A stretch of 64,000 bases of DNA, taken from the NCBI GenBank assembly GCA_015234045.1, contig JADFWU010000006.1:42376-106375 (forward strand). The letters run 5' to 3'. The notes under the pieces were generated by a model. The model searched no databases, was not told the origin of the DNA, and saw nothing but the letters and a program-made list of their open reading frames with translations. Positions 55,838-64,000 of the stretch are shown piece by piece. A program made the position numbers and the translations under genes. The stretch is from Magnetococcales bacterium (GTDB lineage Bacteria > Pseudomonadota > Magnetococcia > Magnetococcales > JADFWU01). How positions within the stretch are numbered: position 1 is the stretch's first letter; the number at the start of each line of letters is the position of its first letter.

Positions 55838-56248
55838 ATGACATTTCACTGGAAAAAACAATTTGAAGTAGGACGGCAAGAGATTGATCTGCAACACCAC
55901 TATTTTGTTGAGCTGATCAATCGTATTGAAACTACCCTCTCCACAACTGATGATCCTGATCGCCGCCAACGGTTGATGATGGAGCTCTACAAATACGCAG
56001 AGTTCCACTTTCTTTCCGAAGAAAATATCGCGCTCTCCTTGAATCTGCCCAATGTTGTCCAACATCATGAGCTACATAAAGAGCTGCTTGAGCAAATTGA
56101 ACACCATATCGCTGATGTTATGGCCGGGTTAATGAGCGCTGATGCTATGATCAACTTTCTGATGGAATGGTTCGCAGGCCACACTATCCACGAAGACAAA
56201 AGACTGTTTAGTCAATCCAGCATGACTCACGCACACCCACCTACCTGA
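55838..56248 (+). CDS. bacteriohemerythrin
   Basis: A second diiron O2-binding hemerythrin, 136 residues. The ligand pattern is present: WKKQFEVGRQEIDLQHHYFV, EFHFLSEENIAL, HHELHKEL and WFAGHTIHEDKRL. It ends with a histidine-rich tail (THAHPPT). An ATG with AAAGG upstream was chosen over the GTG one codon earlier. It diverges from the binding protein-kinase operon and may act in oxygen response beside it. Confidence 0.92.
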   Translation: MTFHWKKQFEVGRQEIDLQHHYFVELINRIETTLSTTDDPDRRQRLMMELYKYAEFHFLSEENIALSLNLPNVVQHHELHKELLEQIEHHIADVMAGLMSADAMINFLMEWFAGHTIHEDKRLFSQSSMTHAHPPT

Positions 56249-56433
56249 CCTGAGTGATCAATCAAAGCGCAGCTTTGCACTAACGAGAAAAACTTATCGA
56301 GAATTTTTGTCTAACCTCTGACAAATGCGCCTTTCACCTTTATCCCAGATAGCCAAAAGGGCTATTATAGTCTAATTTTGGATGGTGAACGCATACGGTT
56401 TTCACCGCCTGTGACAGTCCAACACTAGAGCTT

Positions 56434-57705
56434 ATGAATATCGTCGTTGTCGGTTTGAACCATAAATCGACGCCCATCGCCATCAGGGAACGCCTTTCCT
56501 ACTCTGCTGAAGACATCCCGTCTGCCCTTGCGGCCCTGACCGGGTTGGAGTCGATTGCCGAAGCGGTCATCCTCTCCACCTGTAACCGGGTTGAGATCTA
56601 TGTGGCCAGTCGAGATAGAGATCACGCCATTGGTGCTATCGCAACCTGGATGGCACAGAGTCGCGATATTGCCCTGGCAGAACTTGAGCCCCATCTCTAC
56701 CACTATAAGGAAGAGGCGGCGGTTGCCCATGGCTTTCGGGTTGCATCCAGTTTGGACTCCATGGTGGTTGGCGAACCCCAAATTCTCGGCCAAATGAAAG
56801 AGGCCTACCACTTTGCCAACTCAGCAAAAACCACTGGCCTACTCCTCAATAAATATTTCCATCGTGCATTCCGTGTTGCCAAACGTGTACGCACGGAAAC
56901 CGCTATTGCAGAAAATGTGGTTTCTGTTTCTACGGCAGCGGTGAATCTGGCCAAGAAAATCTTCGGTGATCTATCCAATCACAGTTGCTTACTGATTGGC
57001 GCTGGTGAAATGTGCGAACTGGCGGCTCAACATCTGATCGGTCAGGGTATCAGTAAAGTCTTAGTCACCAACCGCACCCTTTCTCGGGCGCGTCAACTGG
57101 CTGACCGTTTTCACGGCGAAGCGTTTGCCCTTGAGACATTGGAAAAGAATCTCCATCGTGCGGATATCATCATTTCGTCTACTGGATCACCACGCCCTAT
57201 TCTCTCTGCGGCAATGGTGCGTAATGCGCTGAAACAACGGCGACAACAGCCGATGTTTCTCATTGATATCGCAGTGCCCCGCGACATCGACCCAGCAATC
57301 AACAGTGTGGACAGCGCATTTCTATACGATATTGACGACTTGAATAAAATCGTTCAAGACAACATGGTAGGCCGGCATCAAGCCGCTGAGAATGCCCAGA
57401 ATATCGTTGATGAAGAGGTGCCGGAATTCATACACTGGCTCCAATCCCTGGATGTAGTACCCACGATTGTTGATCTGCGTAATCGATTGGAATCACTAAA
57501 GGATCGTGAATTGGAACGCACGTTCCAAAAGTGGCCCGGTTTGAGCGATGATGACCGCAAACGGGTGGAAGAGTTGGGACGTTTGCTGATCAATAAAGTA
57601 CTTCATGATCCCGTTAGCCGCCTGCGTACAATGGCTGGTGATGGTAATGGCGATGTTTATGTCGATGCCACACGCAAGCTGTTCGGGCTGGATTCCCAGC
57701 ATTAG
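56434..57705 (+). CDS. hemA: glutamyl-tRNA reductase
   Basis: HemA reduces glutamyl-tRNA to glutamate semialdehyde, the first step of tetrapyrrole synthesis by the C5 route. The 423-residue protein has MNIVVVGLNHKSTPIAIRER, the catalytic Cys50 in LSTCNRVEIYV, the NADPH motif LIGAGEMCELAAQHL, and FLIDIAVPRDIDP. prfA follows 62 bases later, a common hemA-prfA pairing. Use of the C5 route argues against a typical 5-aminolevulinate-synthase-based alphaproteobacterium. Confidence 0.97.
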   Translation: MNIVVVGLNHKSTPIAIRERLSYSAEDIPSALAALTGLESIAEAVILSTCNRVEIYVASRDRDHAIGAIATWMAQSRDIALAELEPHLYHYKEEAAVAHGFRVASSLDSMVVGEPQILGQMKEAYHFANSAKTTGLLLNKYFHRAFRVAKRVRTETAIAENVVSVSTAAVNLAKKIFGDLSNHSCLLIGAGEMCELAAQHLIGQGISKVLVTNRTLSRARQLADRFHGEAFALETLEKNLHRADIIISSTGSPRPILSAAMVRNALKQRRQQPMFLIDIAVPRDIDPAINSVDSAFLYDIDDLNKIVQDNMVGRHQAAENAQNIVDEEVPEFIHWLQSLDVVPTIVDLRNRLESLKDRELERTFQKWPGLSDDDRKRVEELGRLLINKVLHDPVSRLRTMAGDGNGDVYVDATRKLFGLDSQH

Positions 57706-57767
57706 CGAACCTCGCGCCGAACCCCTGCCTTTTTCCTTGATCACTCTATTTTAGTAACGGCTCTGTT

Positions 57768-58853
57768 ATGTCTTTGACTCATAAGCTTCACTCCATGTCC
57801 GCCCGCCATGCAGAAATTGCTTCTCTGATGAATGATCCGAACGTTATGTCGGATGTGTCACGATTTACTCGACTCAGTAAGGAGTATGCCGATCTTGATT
57901 CCATCGTTGCGGCTCATAAAGAGGCTGAACAGACGTTGGAAGAGATTGAAGAAGCCGAATTAATGCTGGCTGAAGCGGACTCTGATCCAGAAATGAAACA
58001 GATGGCCCGCGAAGAACTGGACGCACTGCGCGAAACCCGCGAAAAACAGGATCGCCAGCTTAAATTGATGCTGCTACCCAAAGATCCCAATGATGATAAA
58101 AACGTTATTTTAGAGATCCGGGCCGGTACCGGTGGCGAAGAAGCCGCACTGTTTTCAGCCGATCTTTTCAAAATGTATACCCGTTATGTAGAGTCCAGAA
58201 ACTGGAAAATAGAGATCCTATCCACCAACCATACCAACCTAGGCGGCTTCAAAGAGCTCATTGCCATGGTGCGTGGTAATGGTGTCTACTCAGCGTTGAA
58301 ATTTGAATCCGGTGTCCATCGCGTACAACGCGTACCAACCACCGAAGCCGGCGGACGCATTCACACCTCAGCCTGTACCGTGGCCATTCTGCCCGAAGCG
58401 ACTGAAGTGGACATTAAAATCGCTGACAAAGATCTGAGAATTGATGTCTACCGCTCCTCCGGTCCCGGCGGACAAAGCGTTAACACAACCGATTCAGCGG
58501 TACGCATCACCCACATTCCAACCGGCTTGGTTGTCACCTGTCAGGACGAAAAGTCCCAACATAAAAACAAAGCCAAGGCCATGACTGTACTACAAGCCCG
58601 TCTTCTGGATGCCGAACAACAAGCCGCTGATGACCAACGTTCAGAAGCCCGCCGATCTCAGGTAGGCAGTGGTGACCGTTCAGAACGCATCCGTACCTAT
58701 AATTTTCCACAAGGGCGCGTCACCGATCACCGAATCAATCTCACTCTGCACAAACTGGATCAAGTGCTTCAAGGTGATATCAGTGAAATCATCCACGCCT
58801 TGATCGCTGACCATCAAGCCTCTCTGCTTTCTCAACTTGGTGAAGAAGCATAA
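57768..58853 (+). CDS. prfA: peptide chain release factor 1
   Basis: RF1 ends translation at UAA and UAG. The 361-residue protein has the stop-codon-reading tripeptide in [15 protein letters not shown] (PTT, equivalent to E. coli PAT), and the GGQ motif at 234-236 in [19 protein letters not shown], whose glutamine is the usual PrmC methylation target. It follows hemA, in the same direction. Confidence 0.97.
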   Translation: MSLTHKLHSMSARHAEIASLMNDPNVMSDVSRFTRLSKEYADLDSIVAAHKEAEQTLEEIEEAELMLAEADSDPEMKQMAREELDALRETREKQDRQLKLMLLPKDPNDDKNVILEIRAGTGGEEAALFSADLFKMYTRYVESRNWKIEILSTNHTNLGGFKELIAMVRGNGVYSALKFESGVHRVQRVPTTEAGGRIHTSACTVAILPEATEVDIKIADKDLRIDVYRSSGPGGQSVNTTDSAVRITHIPTGLVVTCQDEKSQHKNKAKAMTVLQARLLDAEQQAADDQRSEARRSQVGSGDRSERIRTYNFPQGRVTDHRINLTLHKLDQVLQGDISEIIHALIADHQASLLSQLGEEA

Positions 58854-58941
58854 GGGTAGCGGAAAAAAACAGTGCACTTCTATCCTTTATAAAATCATGC
58901 TATAAATCAAAATTATTATTGATTGCGTCCAAACAAGGTGT

Positions 58942-59904
58942 ATGGAAATGTCCATAAAATTATTACTCTTTATATTCGGTCTTAGCCTGTTCACCGGCTG
59001 TGTTTCGGTAGAACAACGCAAACCCGTAGCCGCACCAGCCACCAAAGCGGAACAGGAAAAAGCCCAACAGGTTGCCATGCAGGCAGTGCCTGAAAAAAAA
59101 CGCTACAAACGCAAAGTCGCCTTGGGTCGATTTACCAATGAAACAAACTATGGTCGCTCTCTGCTGACCGATGATGATTTTAACCGTATTGGCAAACAAG
59201 CCGGCGATATGCTCTCGGCACGGTTGGTTCAATCGGAACAGTTTTTGGTGTTCGAACGACCAGATATCGCGGCTATCAAGCGTGAATCACACTATTTAAA
59301 AGAACAAAACCTCATTGGTGTGGATGCACTTATTGTTGGCGCAGTGACCGAATTTGGTCGTTCTGTTACAGGCAAATCGGGCTTTTTAAGCAGCACCAAG
59401 ATCCAAGTTGCCAAAGCCAAAGTGGATATCCGCTTGGTAGATACTCGGACTGGTCATGCCTTTTTCTCGGCAACCGGATCTGGTCAAGCCAGTTCTGAAG
59501 TGGGCGAAGTCATGGGCTTTGGTACAAAAGCCAACTATGATGCCACATTGAATGATCGCGCCATCGGTGCCGCCATTACCGATGTGGTCAGCCGTATCAT
59601 TGCCAAACTGAGCGAACGGCCTTGGCGTACCGATATCCTTGATGTTCAGGATCAACAAATTTTTATCAGCGGTGGCGCTTCTCAAGGCATCAAAGTCGGT
59701 GACACATTGCGAATAATGAAGCCTGGAAAAACAGTCAAAAGCCGTCAAACAGGCTTTGATATCGCCTTGCCCGCTTCTGAGGCCGGTCGAATCCAGGTTG
59801 CTGCACTGTTTGGCGACAATGAAACAAATCAAGGCGCTGTCTGCACACTGACCAGTGGCACCCTACCCTCAGAGTGGACAACCCTATTCGTCACGGAAGA
59901 GTGA
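58942..59904 (+). CDS. CsgG-family outer membrane lipoprotein
   Basis: CsgG-like proteins form or associate with outer-membrane secretion channels. The 320-residue protein has a lipoprotein signal (LLLFIFGLSLFTGC, lipid on Cys20) and the CsgG core with KVALGRFTNETNYGRSLL, LSARLVQSEQFLVFERPD and VDALIVGAVTEFG. Residues after about 235 form an extra C-terminal domain (GGASQGIKVGDTLRIMKPG), as in FlgT- or HfaB-like relatives. It heads four lipoprotein genes in tandem. No curlin genes are nearby. Confidence 0.88.
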   Translation: MEMSIKLLLFIFGLSLFTGCVSVEQRKPVAAPATKAEQEKAQQVAMQAVPEKKRYKRKVALGRFTNETNYGRSLLTDDDFNRIGKQAGDMLSARLVQSEQFLVFERPDIAAIKRESHYLKEQNLIGVDALIVGAVTEFGRSVTGKSGFLSSTKIQVAKAKVDIRLVDTRTGHAFFSATGSGQASSEVGEVMGFGTKANYDATLNDRAIGAAITDVVSRIIAKLSERPWRTDILDVQDQQIFISGGASQGIKVGDTLRIMKPGKTVKSRQTGFDIALPASEAGRIQVAALFGDNETNQGAVCTLTSGTLPSEWTTLFVTEE

Positions 59905-59905
59905 A

Positions 59906-60208
59906 ATGAAAATTCTCAGCTTAGGTCTTACTCTCCTACTGCTTTTGAGCAGTTGCAGCTATCCGCAATCTCACTCGGACACGGTGGACAACACACCGAT
60001 GGTTCAAGTGATGGATGCACCTAAAAACAGCCAACTCTCCGTAGATGGAATTCTGTTTGGTCCTGTGTATGACACATTCGAAGATCCGATCATCTACCGC
60101 GTTATTCCAGGCACACATACCATTAAAATCACTGATGCATCCGGCAACGTGATTCATCAGGAGAAACTATTTATTCAGGACGAACGACAACAGATTCGTA
60201 TCCACTGA
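59906..60208 (+). CDS. small lipoprotein with PEGA-like domain
   Basis: A 100-residue lipoprotein: signal KILSLGLTLLLLLSSC with Cys17 as the lipid site. The remaining part reads VQVMDAPKNSQLSVDGILFG and YRVIPGTHTIKITDASGNVI, a small beta-sandwich resembling PEGA domains. The start lies one base after the CsgG-like stop. It is probably another part of the same envelope complex. Confidence 0.8.
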   Translation: MKILSLGLTLLLLLSSCSYPQSHSDTVDNTPMVQVMDAPKNSQLSVDGILFGPVYDTFEDPIIYRVIPGTHTIKITDASGNVIHQEKLFIQDERQQIRIH

Positions 60209-60218
60209 GGATCGTTAC

Positions 60219-60674
60219 ATGATGAATCGAGCTTTCAAGCTGCTGCCTTTTTTACTCATTCTGCCCTTTATGACCAGCGGTTGTGTTGAGCATCAATACG
60301 CCTGGGGCAACTATAGCAGTTCCCTGTATGGCCACTATAATGCGCCGGAAAAGAAAGAAGATTTCATCGCCGAGCTACACACGATCATTTTGGAAGCAGA
60401 ACAGCTGAAAAAAGTACCGCCCGGACTATATGCCGAATATGGCTATGCTCTGTTGGAGAGCAACCAACTGGACAATGCCATCACCTATTTCAAGAAAGAA
60501 CAAGATGCCTGGCCAGAATCACAGCTGTTCATGACCAAAATGATCCGCAATGTTGAAAATCTGAAAAATCGACATAATACTCAGGAAGAACCTACTGACC
60601 CAGCGCTTTCAACACCTGACGCTGCGTCAGAAACAGGCACGCCAGAAACCGCCTCAGAAACAGGTTCAATCTAA
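60219..60674 (+). CDS. DUF4810 lipoprotein
   Basis: A 151-residue lipoprotein with the signal LLPFLLILPFMTSGC (Cys22). The core YAWGNYSSSLYGHYNAPEKK and PPGLYAEYGYALLESNQLDN-AITYFKKEQDAWPES matches DUF4810, a TPR-like helical protein. The C-terminal 35 residues are low-complexity Ser/Thr/Glu. Its place between CsgG-like and DUF799 genes is the same as in the Neisseria three-gene cluster with GNA1162. Confidence 0.88.
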   Translation: MMNRAFKLLPFLLILPFMTSGCVEHQYAWGNYSSSLYGHYNAPEKKEDFIAELHTIILEAEQLKKVPPGLYAEYGYALLESNQLDNAITYFKKEQDAWPESQLFMTKMIRNVENLKNRHNTQEEPTDPALSTPDAASETGTPETASETGSI

Positions 60675-60692
60675 GTGAATAGGATTTTTACA

Positions 60693-61361
60693 ATGAATTT
60701 TTCAATGCACAAACGGCCAGTCATGGCTTTCTTACTCGGCCTGTTAATTCTGTTATCCGGCTGCGCCATGAATCCACCACCGAAAGCGGATTACACTGCC
60801 TTCAATCAAGCGAAACCCCGCTCTATTCTGGTGGTTCCGGTCGTCAATCAAAGTGTAGAAGTAACTGCACAGGACTATTTTCTTTCGACCATTACGATTC
60901 CACTGGCAGAGCGTGGATATTATGTTTTTCCAGTCAACATGGTAAAACGCACGTTGGAGGATGACGGCCTCAATGATGCCAATCTCGTCCACAATGCGCC
61001 CACTGAGAAACTGGCCGCACTGTTTGGTGCGGATGCTGTTCTGTTCATCACCATCACCCGTTGGGATGCACAGTATATGCTACTGACCACACAGGTAACC
61101 GTTGAGATGGAGTATGTTCTCAAGAGCGCTGCATCCGGTGAGATCATCTGGAATAACAAAAAAACCATGATCTACCAACCACAGAACAATAACTCAGGCG
61201 GACACCCCATCGGCATGTTGATCGCCATGGCCATCTCTGCGGCGATAACCAAGGCCATGCCCAACTATATTCCGCTAGCCACGCAGGCCAATAATCAAGC
61301 CATCTATAACGAACATAACGGGCTGCCCATTGGACCATACAGCAAAGCAAAAACAGAGTAA
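60693..61361 (+). CDS. DUF799 (GNA1162-family) lipoprotein
   Basis: A 222-residue lipoprotein with signal FLLGLLILLSGC. The core has ADYTAFNQAKPRSILVVPVVNQSVEV, YFLSTITIPLAERGYYVFPVNMV and KLAALFGADAVLFITITRWD, the GNA1162/DUF799 pattern. The structure of this family is TolB-like, which suggests a role in an envelope export complex with the CsgG-like protein. ATG 60693 has AGGA eight bases upstream; the GTG at 60675 is less likely. A 111-nt repeat and a terminator follow. Confidence 0.88.
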   Translation: MNFSMHKRPVMAFLLGLLILLSGCAMNPPPKADYTAFNQAKPRSILVVPVVNQSVEVTAQDYFLSTITIPLAERGYYVFPVNMVKRTLEDDGLNDANLVHNAPTEKLAALFGADAVLFITITRWDAQYMLLTTQVTVEMEYVLKSAASGEIIWNNKKTMIYQPQNNNSGGHPIGMLIAMAISAAITKAMPNYIPLATQANNQAIYNEHNGLPIGPYSKAKTE

Positions 61362-61393
61362 TTTCGACTCAAAATCAGGCAATCATTCACAAC

Positions 61394-61504
61394 CTGAGTG
61401 GAAGCCCTGGTGACGTTTTTGCGCCGCTTTTGATATGCGAAGCAGATCATCAGCGCAAAAACATCACCAGAGCTGGAACGGTTGACTGTTCAAATTTTAG
61501 GCGA
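61394..61504 (+). repeat. 111-nt structured repeat element, copy 2
   Basis: Same length as the copy at 31141-31251, with ten base differences. The main stem (AGCCCTGGTGACGTTTTTGC against GCAAAAACATCACCAGAGCT) is kept: a G-T wobble in copy 1 becomes A-T here, while two new C-A mismatches appear. It lies 32 bases after the last lipoprotein gene and 9 bases before a terminator, the same position as copy 1. Confidence 0.85.
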
Positions 61505-61512
61505 AAGAACTA

Positions 61513-61560
61513 TAAAAAAAAGAGGCCACTTTGACACCTGTTCAAAGTGGCCTCTTTTTA
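61513..61560. terminator. bidirectional terminator between the lipoprotein operon and cysS
   Basis: Stem AAAAAGAGGCCACTTTGA / TTCAAAGTGGCCTCTTTTT with loop CACCTG, flanked by A- and T-runs. Confidence 0.95.
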
Positions 61561-61597
61561 TGAAACACAAAACGTTCAACGGCCTACGCCATCCAAC

Positions 61598-63136
61598 TTA
61601 TTTCCAACTCCACGCAGTCCCTTCAGGACCATCCTTAATCACCACACCGGCTTCCTGGAGCTGATCCCGAATGGCATCAGCACGGGCAAAGTCTCGGTCT
61701 TTACGTGCCTGTGTTCGTTCCTGAAGCAGTCCATTGACATCATCATCCGACAATCCCGCCTCTGCCGGGCGCAGTGTTAATTCCTCTGCGGTCATGGATA
61801 ACAGGCCAAGCCCAACCACCAGATCATACAGCGCAAGAACACGCAACATCTCATCAGGTTCAAGCCCTTCTTGCTGAACCAATTCAGAAAGTGCCGCCAG
61901 CACCATTGGCATATTCAGATCATTGGAAAGCGCCTCATCCAACCGATCAAGCCAACCCTGGGCAGTCTCAGACACCCCGTCCAACAGCTGACCCATGATA
62001 AACGTATAGGAACTGCCTCGGGAGTAGCGGATATCATCCAACAAGCCTGACCACTTGGTAGGCCATTGCCCGGCTTCTTTATGACGAGCGACACGCATCA
62101 ACAGACGACCATAGCCGGTTTGAGCGGCCTTGAGTGCGTCCCAGGAGAAATCCAAAGTGGAACGATAATCCGCAGTCAGAGCGAAATAGCGATAAACAAG
62201 TGGATGAAATCCTGCATCGACCAGAGTTTGCAGTCGCAGGAAGCCGCCTTTGGATTTGGACATCTTATCCTGGCCGGATACCAGGAATTCATTGTGCATC
62301 CAGTAGTTGACACCGCTGTCTTCATCGCCTCGATAGCCTTGATTCTGTGCGATCTCATTGCAATGATGCACCTGACGATGATCCACGCCACCGGTATGGA
62401 TATCAAACTTTCGACCCAGATACTTAATGCTCATCACCGAGCATTCAAGATGCCAACCCGGCGCGCCAGCGCCCCAAGGGCTTTGCCACTCCATCTGCCG
62501 TTTACCCGCCTCTTCAGAGGTGCGCCATATGGCAAAATCCGTGGGATTGCGTTTACCCTCTACAGAAGTGACCCGCGCCCCTTCCATCATGCCTTCATGG
62601 TCCATCAAAGCCAAACGCCCATAATCCGCCACTTTGGTGGTATCCAGATAGAGTCCACTATCCAAACCATAGGTAACCCCATTCTCTTCAAGCGTTGACG
62701 CAAAGGCGATCATCTCTTGAATATGATCGGTCGCTTTGGCCCACAAAGTTGGATCTTGAATATTGAGATGATTGAGATCAGCTTTAAAAGCATCGGTATA
62801 GTGCGCCGCCACCTCCCAAATGGTCTGCTTTGCCTTGGATGCAGCCAGCTCCATTTTATCATCACCTTCATCCGCATCGGATGTCAGGTGCCCCACATCG
62901 GTGATATTGATCACATGGACAACATCATACCCTTTCCACTGCAACACGCGCCGCAGCGTATCAGTAAAGATATAGGCACGCAGATTACCGATATGGGCGT
63001 AATTATAAACCGTTGGACCACAGCTATAGACACGCACCACTTTTGGATCAATGGGCGTGAATGCCTCCAACTTACGGCCAAGGCTATTGTATACTTTCAG
63101 AGGATGACCGGTAACACCGGTAGAAATGTGGCTCAT
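61598..63136 (-). CDS. cysS: cysteinyl-tRNA synthetase
   Basis: CysS charges tRNA-Cys. The 512-residue class I synthetase has YSCGPTVYNYAHIGNLRAY with the zinc ligand Cys39 and HIGN at 48-51, GWHLECSVMS and GGVDHRQVHHCNE with other zinc ligands, and the KMSKS loop in GQDKMSKSKGG. The C-terminal helical domain is somewhat longer than in E. coli (461 residues). GAGAGA precedes the ATG. Confidence 0.97.
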   Translation of the reverse strand: MSHISTGVTGHPLKVYNSLGRKLEAFTPIDPKVVRVYSCGPTVYNYAHIGNLRAYIFTDTLRRVLQWKGYDVVHVINITDVGHLTSDADEGDDKMELAASKAKQTIWEVAAHYTDAFKADLNHLNIQDPTLWAKATDHIQEMIAFASTLEENGVTYGLDSGLYLDTTKVADYGRLALMDHEGMMEGARVTSVEGKRNPTDFAIWRTSEEAGKRQMEWQSPWGAGAPGWHLECSVMSIKYLGRKFDIHTGGVDHRQVHHCNEIAQNQGYRGDEDSGVNYWMHNEFLVSGQDKMSKSKGGFLRLQTLVDAGFHPLVYRYFALTADYRSTLDFSWDALKAAQTGYGRLLMRVARHKEAGQWPTKWSGLLDDIRYSRGSSYTFIMGQLLDGVSETAQGWLDRLDEALSNDLNMPMVLAALSELVQQEGLEPDEMLRVLALYDLVVGLGLLSMTAEELTLRPAEAGLSDDDVNGLLQERTQARKDRDFARADAIRDQLQEAGVVIKDGPEGTAWSWK

Positions 63137-63250
63137 TTAGTCTCTCTCTATGACACAGCTTACTTATTTCACCAAGAGGATCTCTTAGTCAGAGGGAAGC
63201 ACCCCCTCTGTAGCAGTAAGCATTATACAATTAAAAGAGACTAAGATAAC

Positions 63251-63673
63251 TCAACGGAGGGCACGATTGGAAGACCAGGAGAGTTCTCCTACTGGCATTT
63301 CGCCGTCAAGAAGCTCTCTGATATGGTCACATTTGAAACCAAGGGCAAGATTGGAATGAATGCCAGGTAAGATGACGATGTCATACATCTCTTCCATAAC
63401 ACCATCAATCCAGAACCAATTGACCATATCGCCATCACGGAGATTGATCCGGGCCAGATTCACAGCTGGAAGATAGTTGGAAAATGCTTCTTGAATTTGA
63501 TTACGTACTTTTCCCCAATCCTCATGGGTTGCCAAAACCTCTGGATTGGTATAGATGGCTTCGCTCACAGCCTCCCAAAGGGTTTGGGCCTGAACAGGTC
63601 GGGATGGAAACAGGATCGTTAAACCCAGCATCATTCCCAGAATAACACGTATGGCGTTCTTTTTAAGAATCAA
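63251..63673 (-). CDS. truncated TolC-like N-terminus joined to unrelated sequence
   Basis: A 140-residue exported protein. Residues 1-29 are a signal peptide (VILGMMLGLTILFPSRPVQA). Residues 30 to about 73 match the first helix of TolC-type outer-membrane factors: TLWEAVSEAIYTNPEVLATH, then VRNQIQEAFSNYLPAVNL. After that the sequence (GDMVNWFWIDGVMEEMYDIV, ILPGIHSNLALGFKCDHIRE) bears no resemblance to TolC, which is normally over 400 residues. It looks like a fusion of a broken tolC-like gene with part of another gene. It might be expressed as a small periplasmic protein, or be dead. Confidence 0.6.
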   Translation of the reverse strand: MILKKNAIRVILGMMLGLTILFPSRPVQAQTLWEAVSEAIYTNPEVLATHEDWGKVRNQIQEAFSNYLPAVNLARINLRDGDMVNWFWIDGVMEEMYDIVILPGIHSNLALGFKCDHIRELLDGEMPVGELSWSSNRALR

Positions 63674-64000
63674 GGATCCAGTCCAGTAATTGATCGTGCA
63701 GACTAACGTTCCATCGTTATCACTGATTGCTGTTGTGTCTGCCTTTTTGCAACAAGTGTTCCAGATCCACCATTTTTTTATTCACATTTTTTTCAAAACG
63801 TTACAGACTTCACTTTTATAGTGTCGCATTGAGCAGGATTGACGGCTGTCAGAATTCAGGCATAAAAAAAGCCCCGACAGCGTAACCATCAGGGCTTTGA
63901 CTTCTATTGTGTCAGAATGCTTGTTACTCGATGTTCAAGTTTTTCGATCTTGACAGATCAGCTCAAACATTCCATAGCACGATATTTCAGAGCAGGAGTC
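63674..64000. other. intergenic end of the window
   Basis: No supported gene in the last 327 bases. A TATAAA-containing AT-rich stretch on the minus strand near 63820 could drive the TolC-like fragment. The final 100 bases may hold the end of a minus-strand gene, as the terminator at 63862-63899 suggests, but no frame is long enough to judge. Confidence 0.4.
63862..63899 (-). terminator. terminator of a gene beyond the right edge
   Basis: On the minus strand CAAAGCCCTG pairs imperfectly with CGGGGCTTT, followed by a seven-T run. It points leftwards and would end a gene lying to the right of about 63900. Confidence 0.7.

Overview
This window is a chromosome segment of a Gram-negative bacterium, most likely a pseudomonadote. 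The evidence is a MinCDE system, FeoAB under apparent Fur control, lipobox lipoproteins of the CsgG/DUF799 type, a sigma-54 regulator with its own -24/-12 promoter, and large hybrid kinases with MHYT and Hpt domains. A V-type ATPase, two bacteriohemerythrins and the kinase-rich repertoire would fit an aquatic microaerophile such as a magnetococcus-like lineage, but that placement is a guess. Base composition is close to balanced, with clearly AT-rich islands.

Layout. 1-2498: the D-I-K end of a V-type ATPase operon (minus strand). 2499-5262: an accessory island holding a degraded REP-associated (Y1/HUH) transposase, REP-like repeats that bracket small gene modules, an unrecognised overlapping gene pair, an Mrr-type endonuclease and an orphan Phd antitoxin. 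5328-10503: a secreted beta-helix protein, a YyaL/DUF255 protein and RecQ, with a perfect 123-bp tandem duplication at the convergent junction of the first two. 10521-14000: a cation antiporter and minCDE. 14517-19321: an ankyrin protein, a sigma-54 response regulator with a long structured leader, and a convergent hybrid kinase. 19365-22892: an ABC-F ATPase, an HNH protein, a 47-residue membrane protein and an anti-sigma-like zinc protein. 22964-31144: a glycan module with a GT4 glycosyltransferase, a HAD-UbiA fusion, DprE1-like and DprE2-like enzymes, a LexA/CI-like repressor lacking both catalytic residues, and a large GT-C-like membrane protein. 31323-35867: purB-hemerythrin and feoAB. 36192-45459: a three-gene signalling operon of two giant hybrid kinases and an HD-GYP regulator. 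45615-49742: gyrA, serS and tRNA-Ser(UGA). 49743-52107: a broken prophage next to the tRNA, carrying an AT-rich cargo gene between duplicated phage sequences. 52114-56248: a PstS-like binding protein with its hybrid kinase, and a second hemerythrin. 56434-61361: hemA, prfA and a four-gene lipoprotein operon. 61598-64000: cysS and a truncated TolC-like chimera.

How the genes work together. UbiA, DprE1-like and DprE2-like proteins together are the known route to polyprenyl-phospho-arabinose in actinobacteria, and the GT-C-like protein downstream could use such a lipid-linked sugar; this is inference. The MHYT kinase, second hybrid kinase and HD-GYP protein overlap or abut and probably form one phosphorelay ending in cyclic-di-GMP turnover. 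The binding protein and hybrid kinase at 52-55 kb look like an extracytoplasmic ligand sensor.

The most unusual observations are: (1) a 111-nt element with a long inverted repeat, about 91% identical between two copies 30 kb apart, each placed between a gene end and a terminator; (2) the REP-bounded modules with an unknown gene pair; (3) the cargo gene in the prophage remnant; (4) the catalytically dead S24-type repressor; and (5) the in-frame tandem duplication that separates two formerly overlapping convergent genes.
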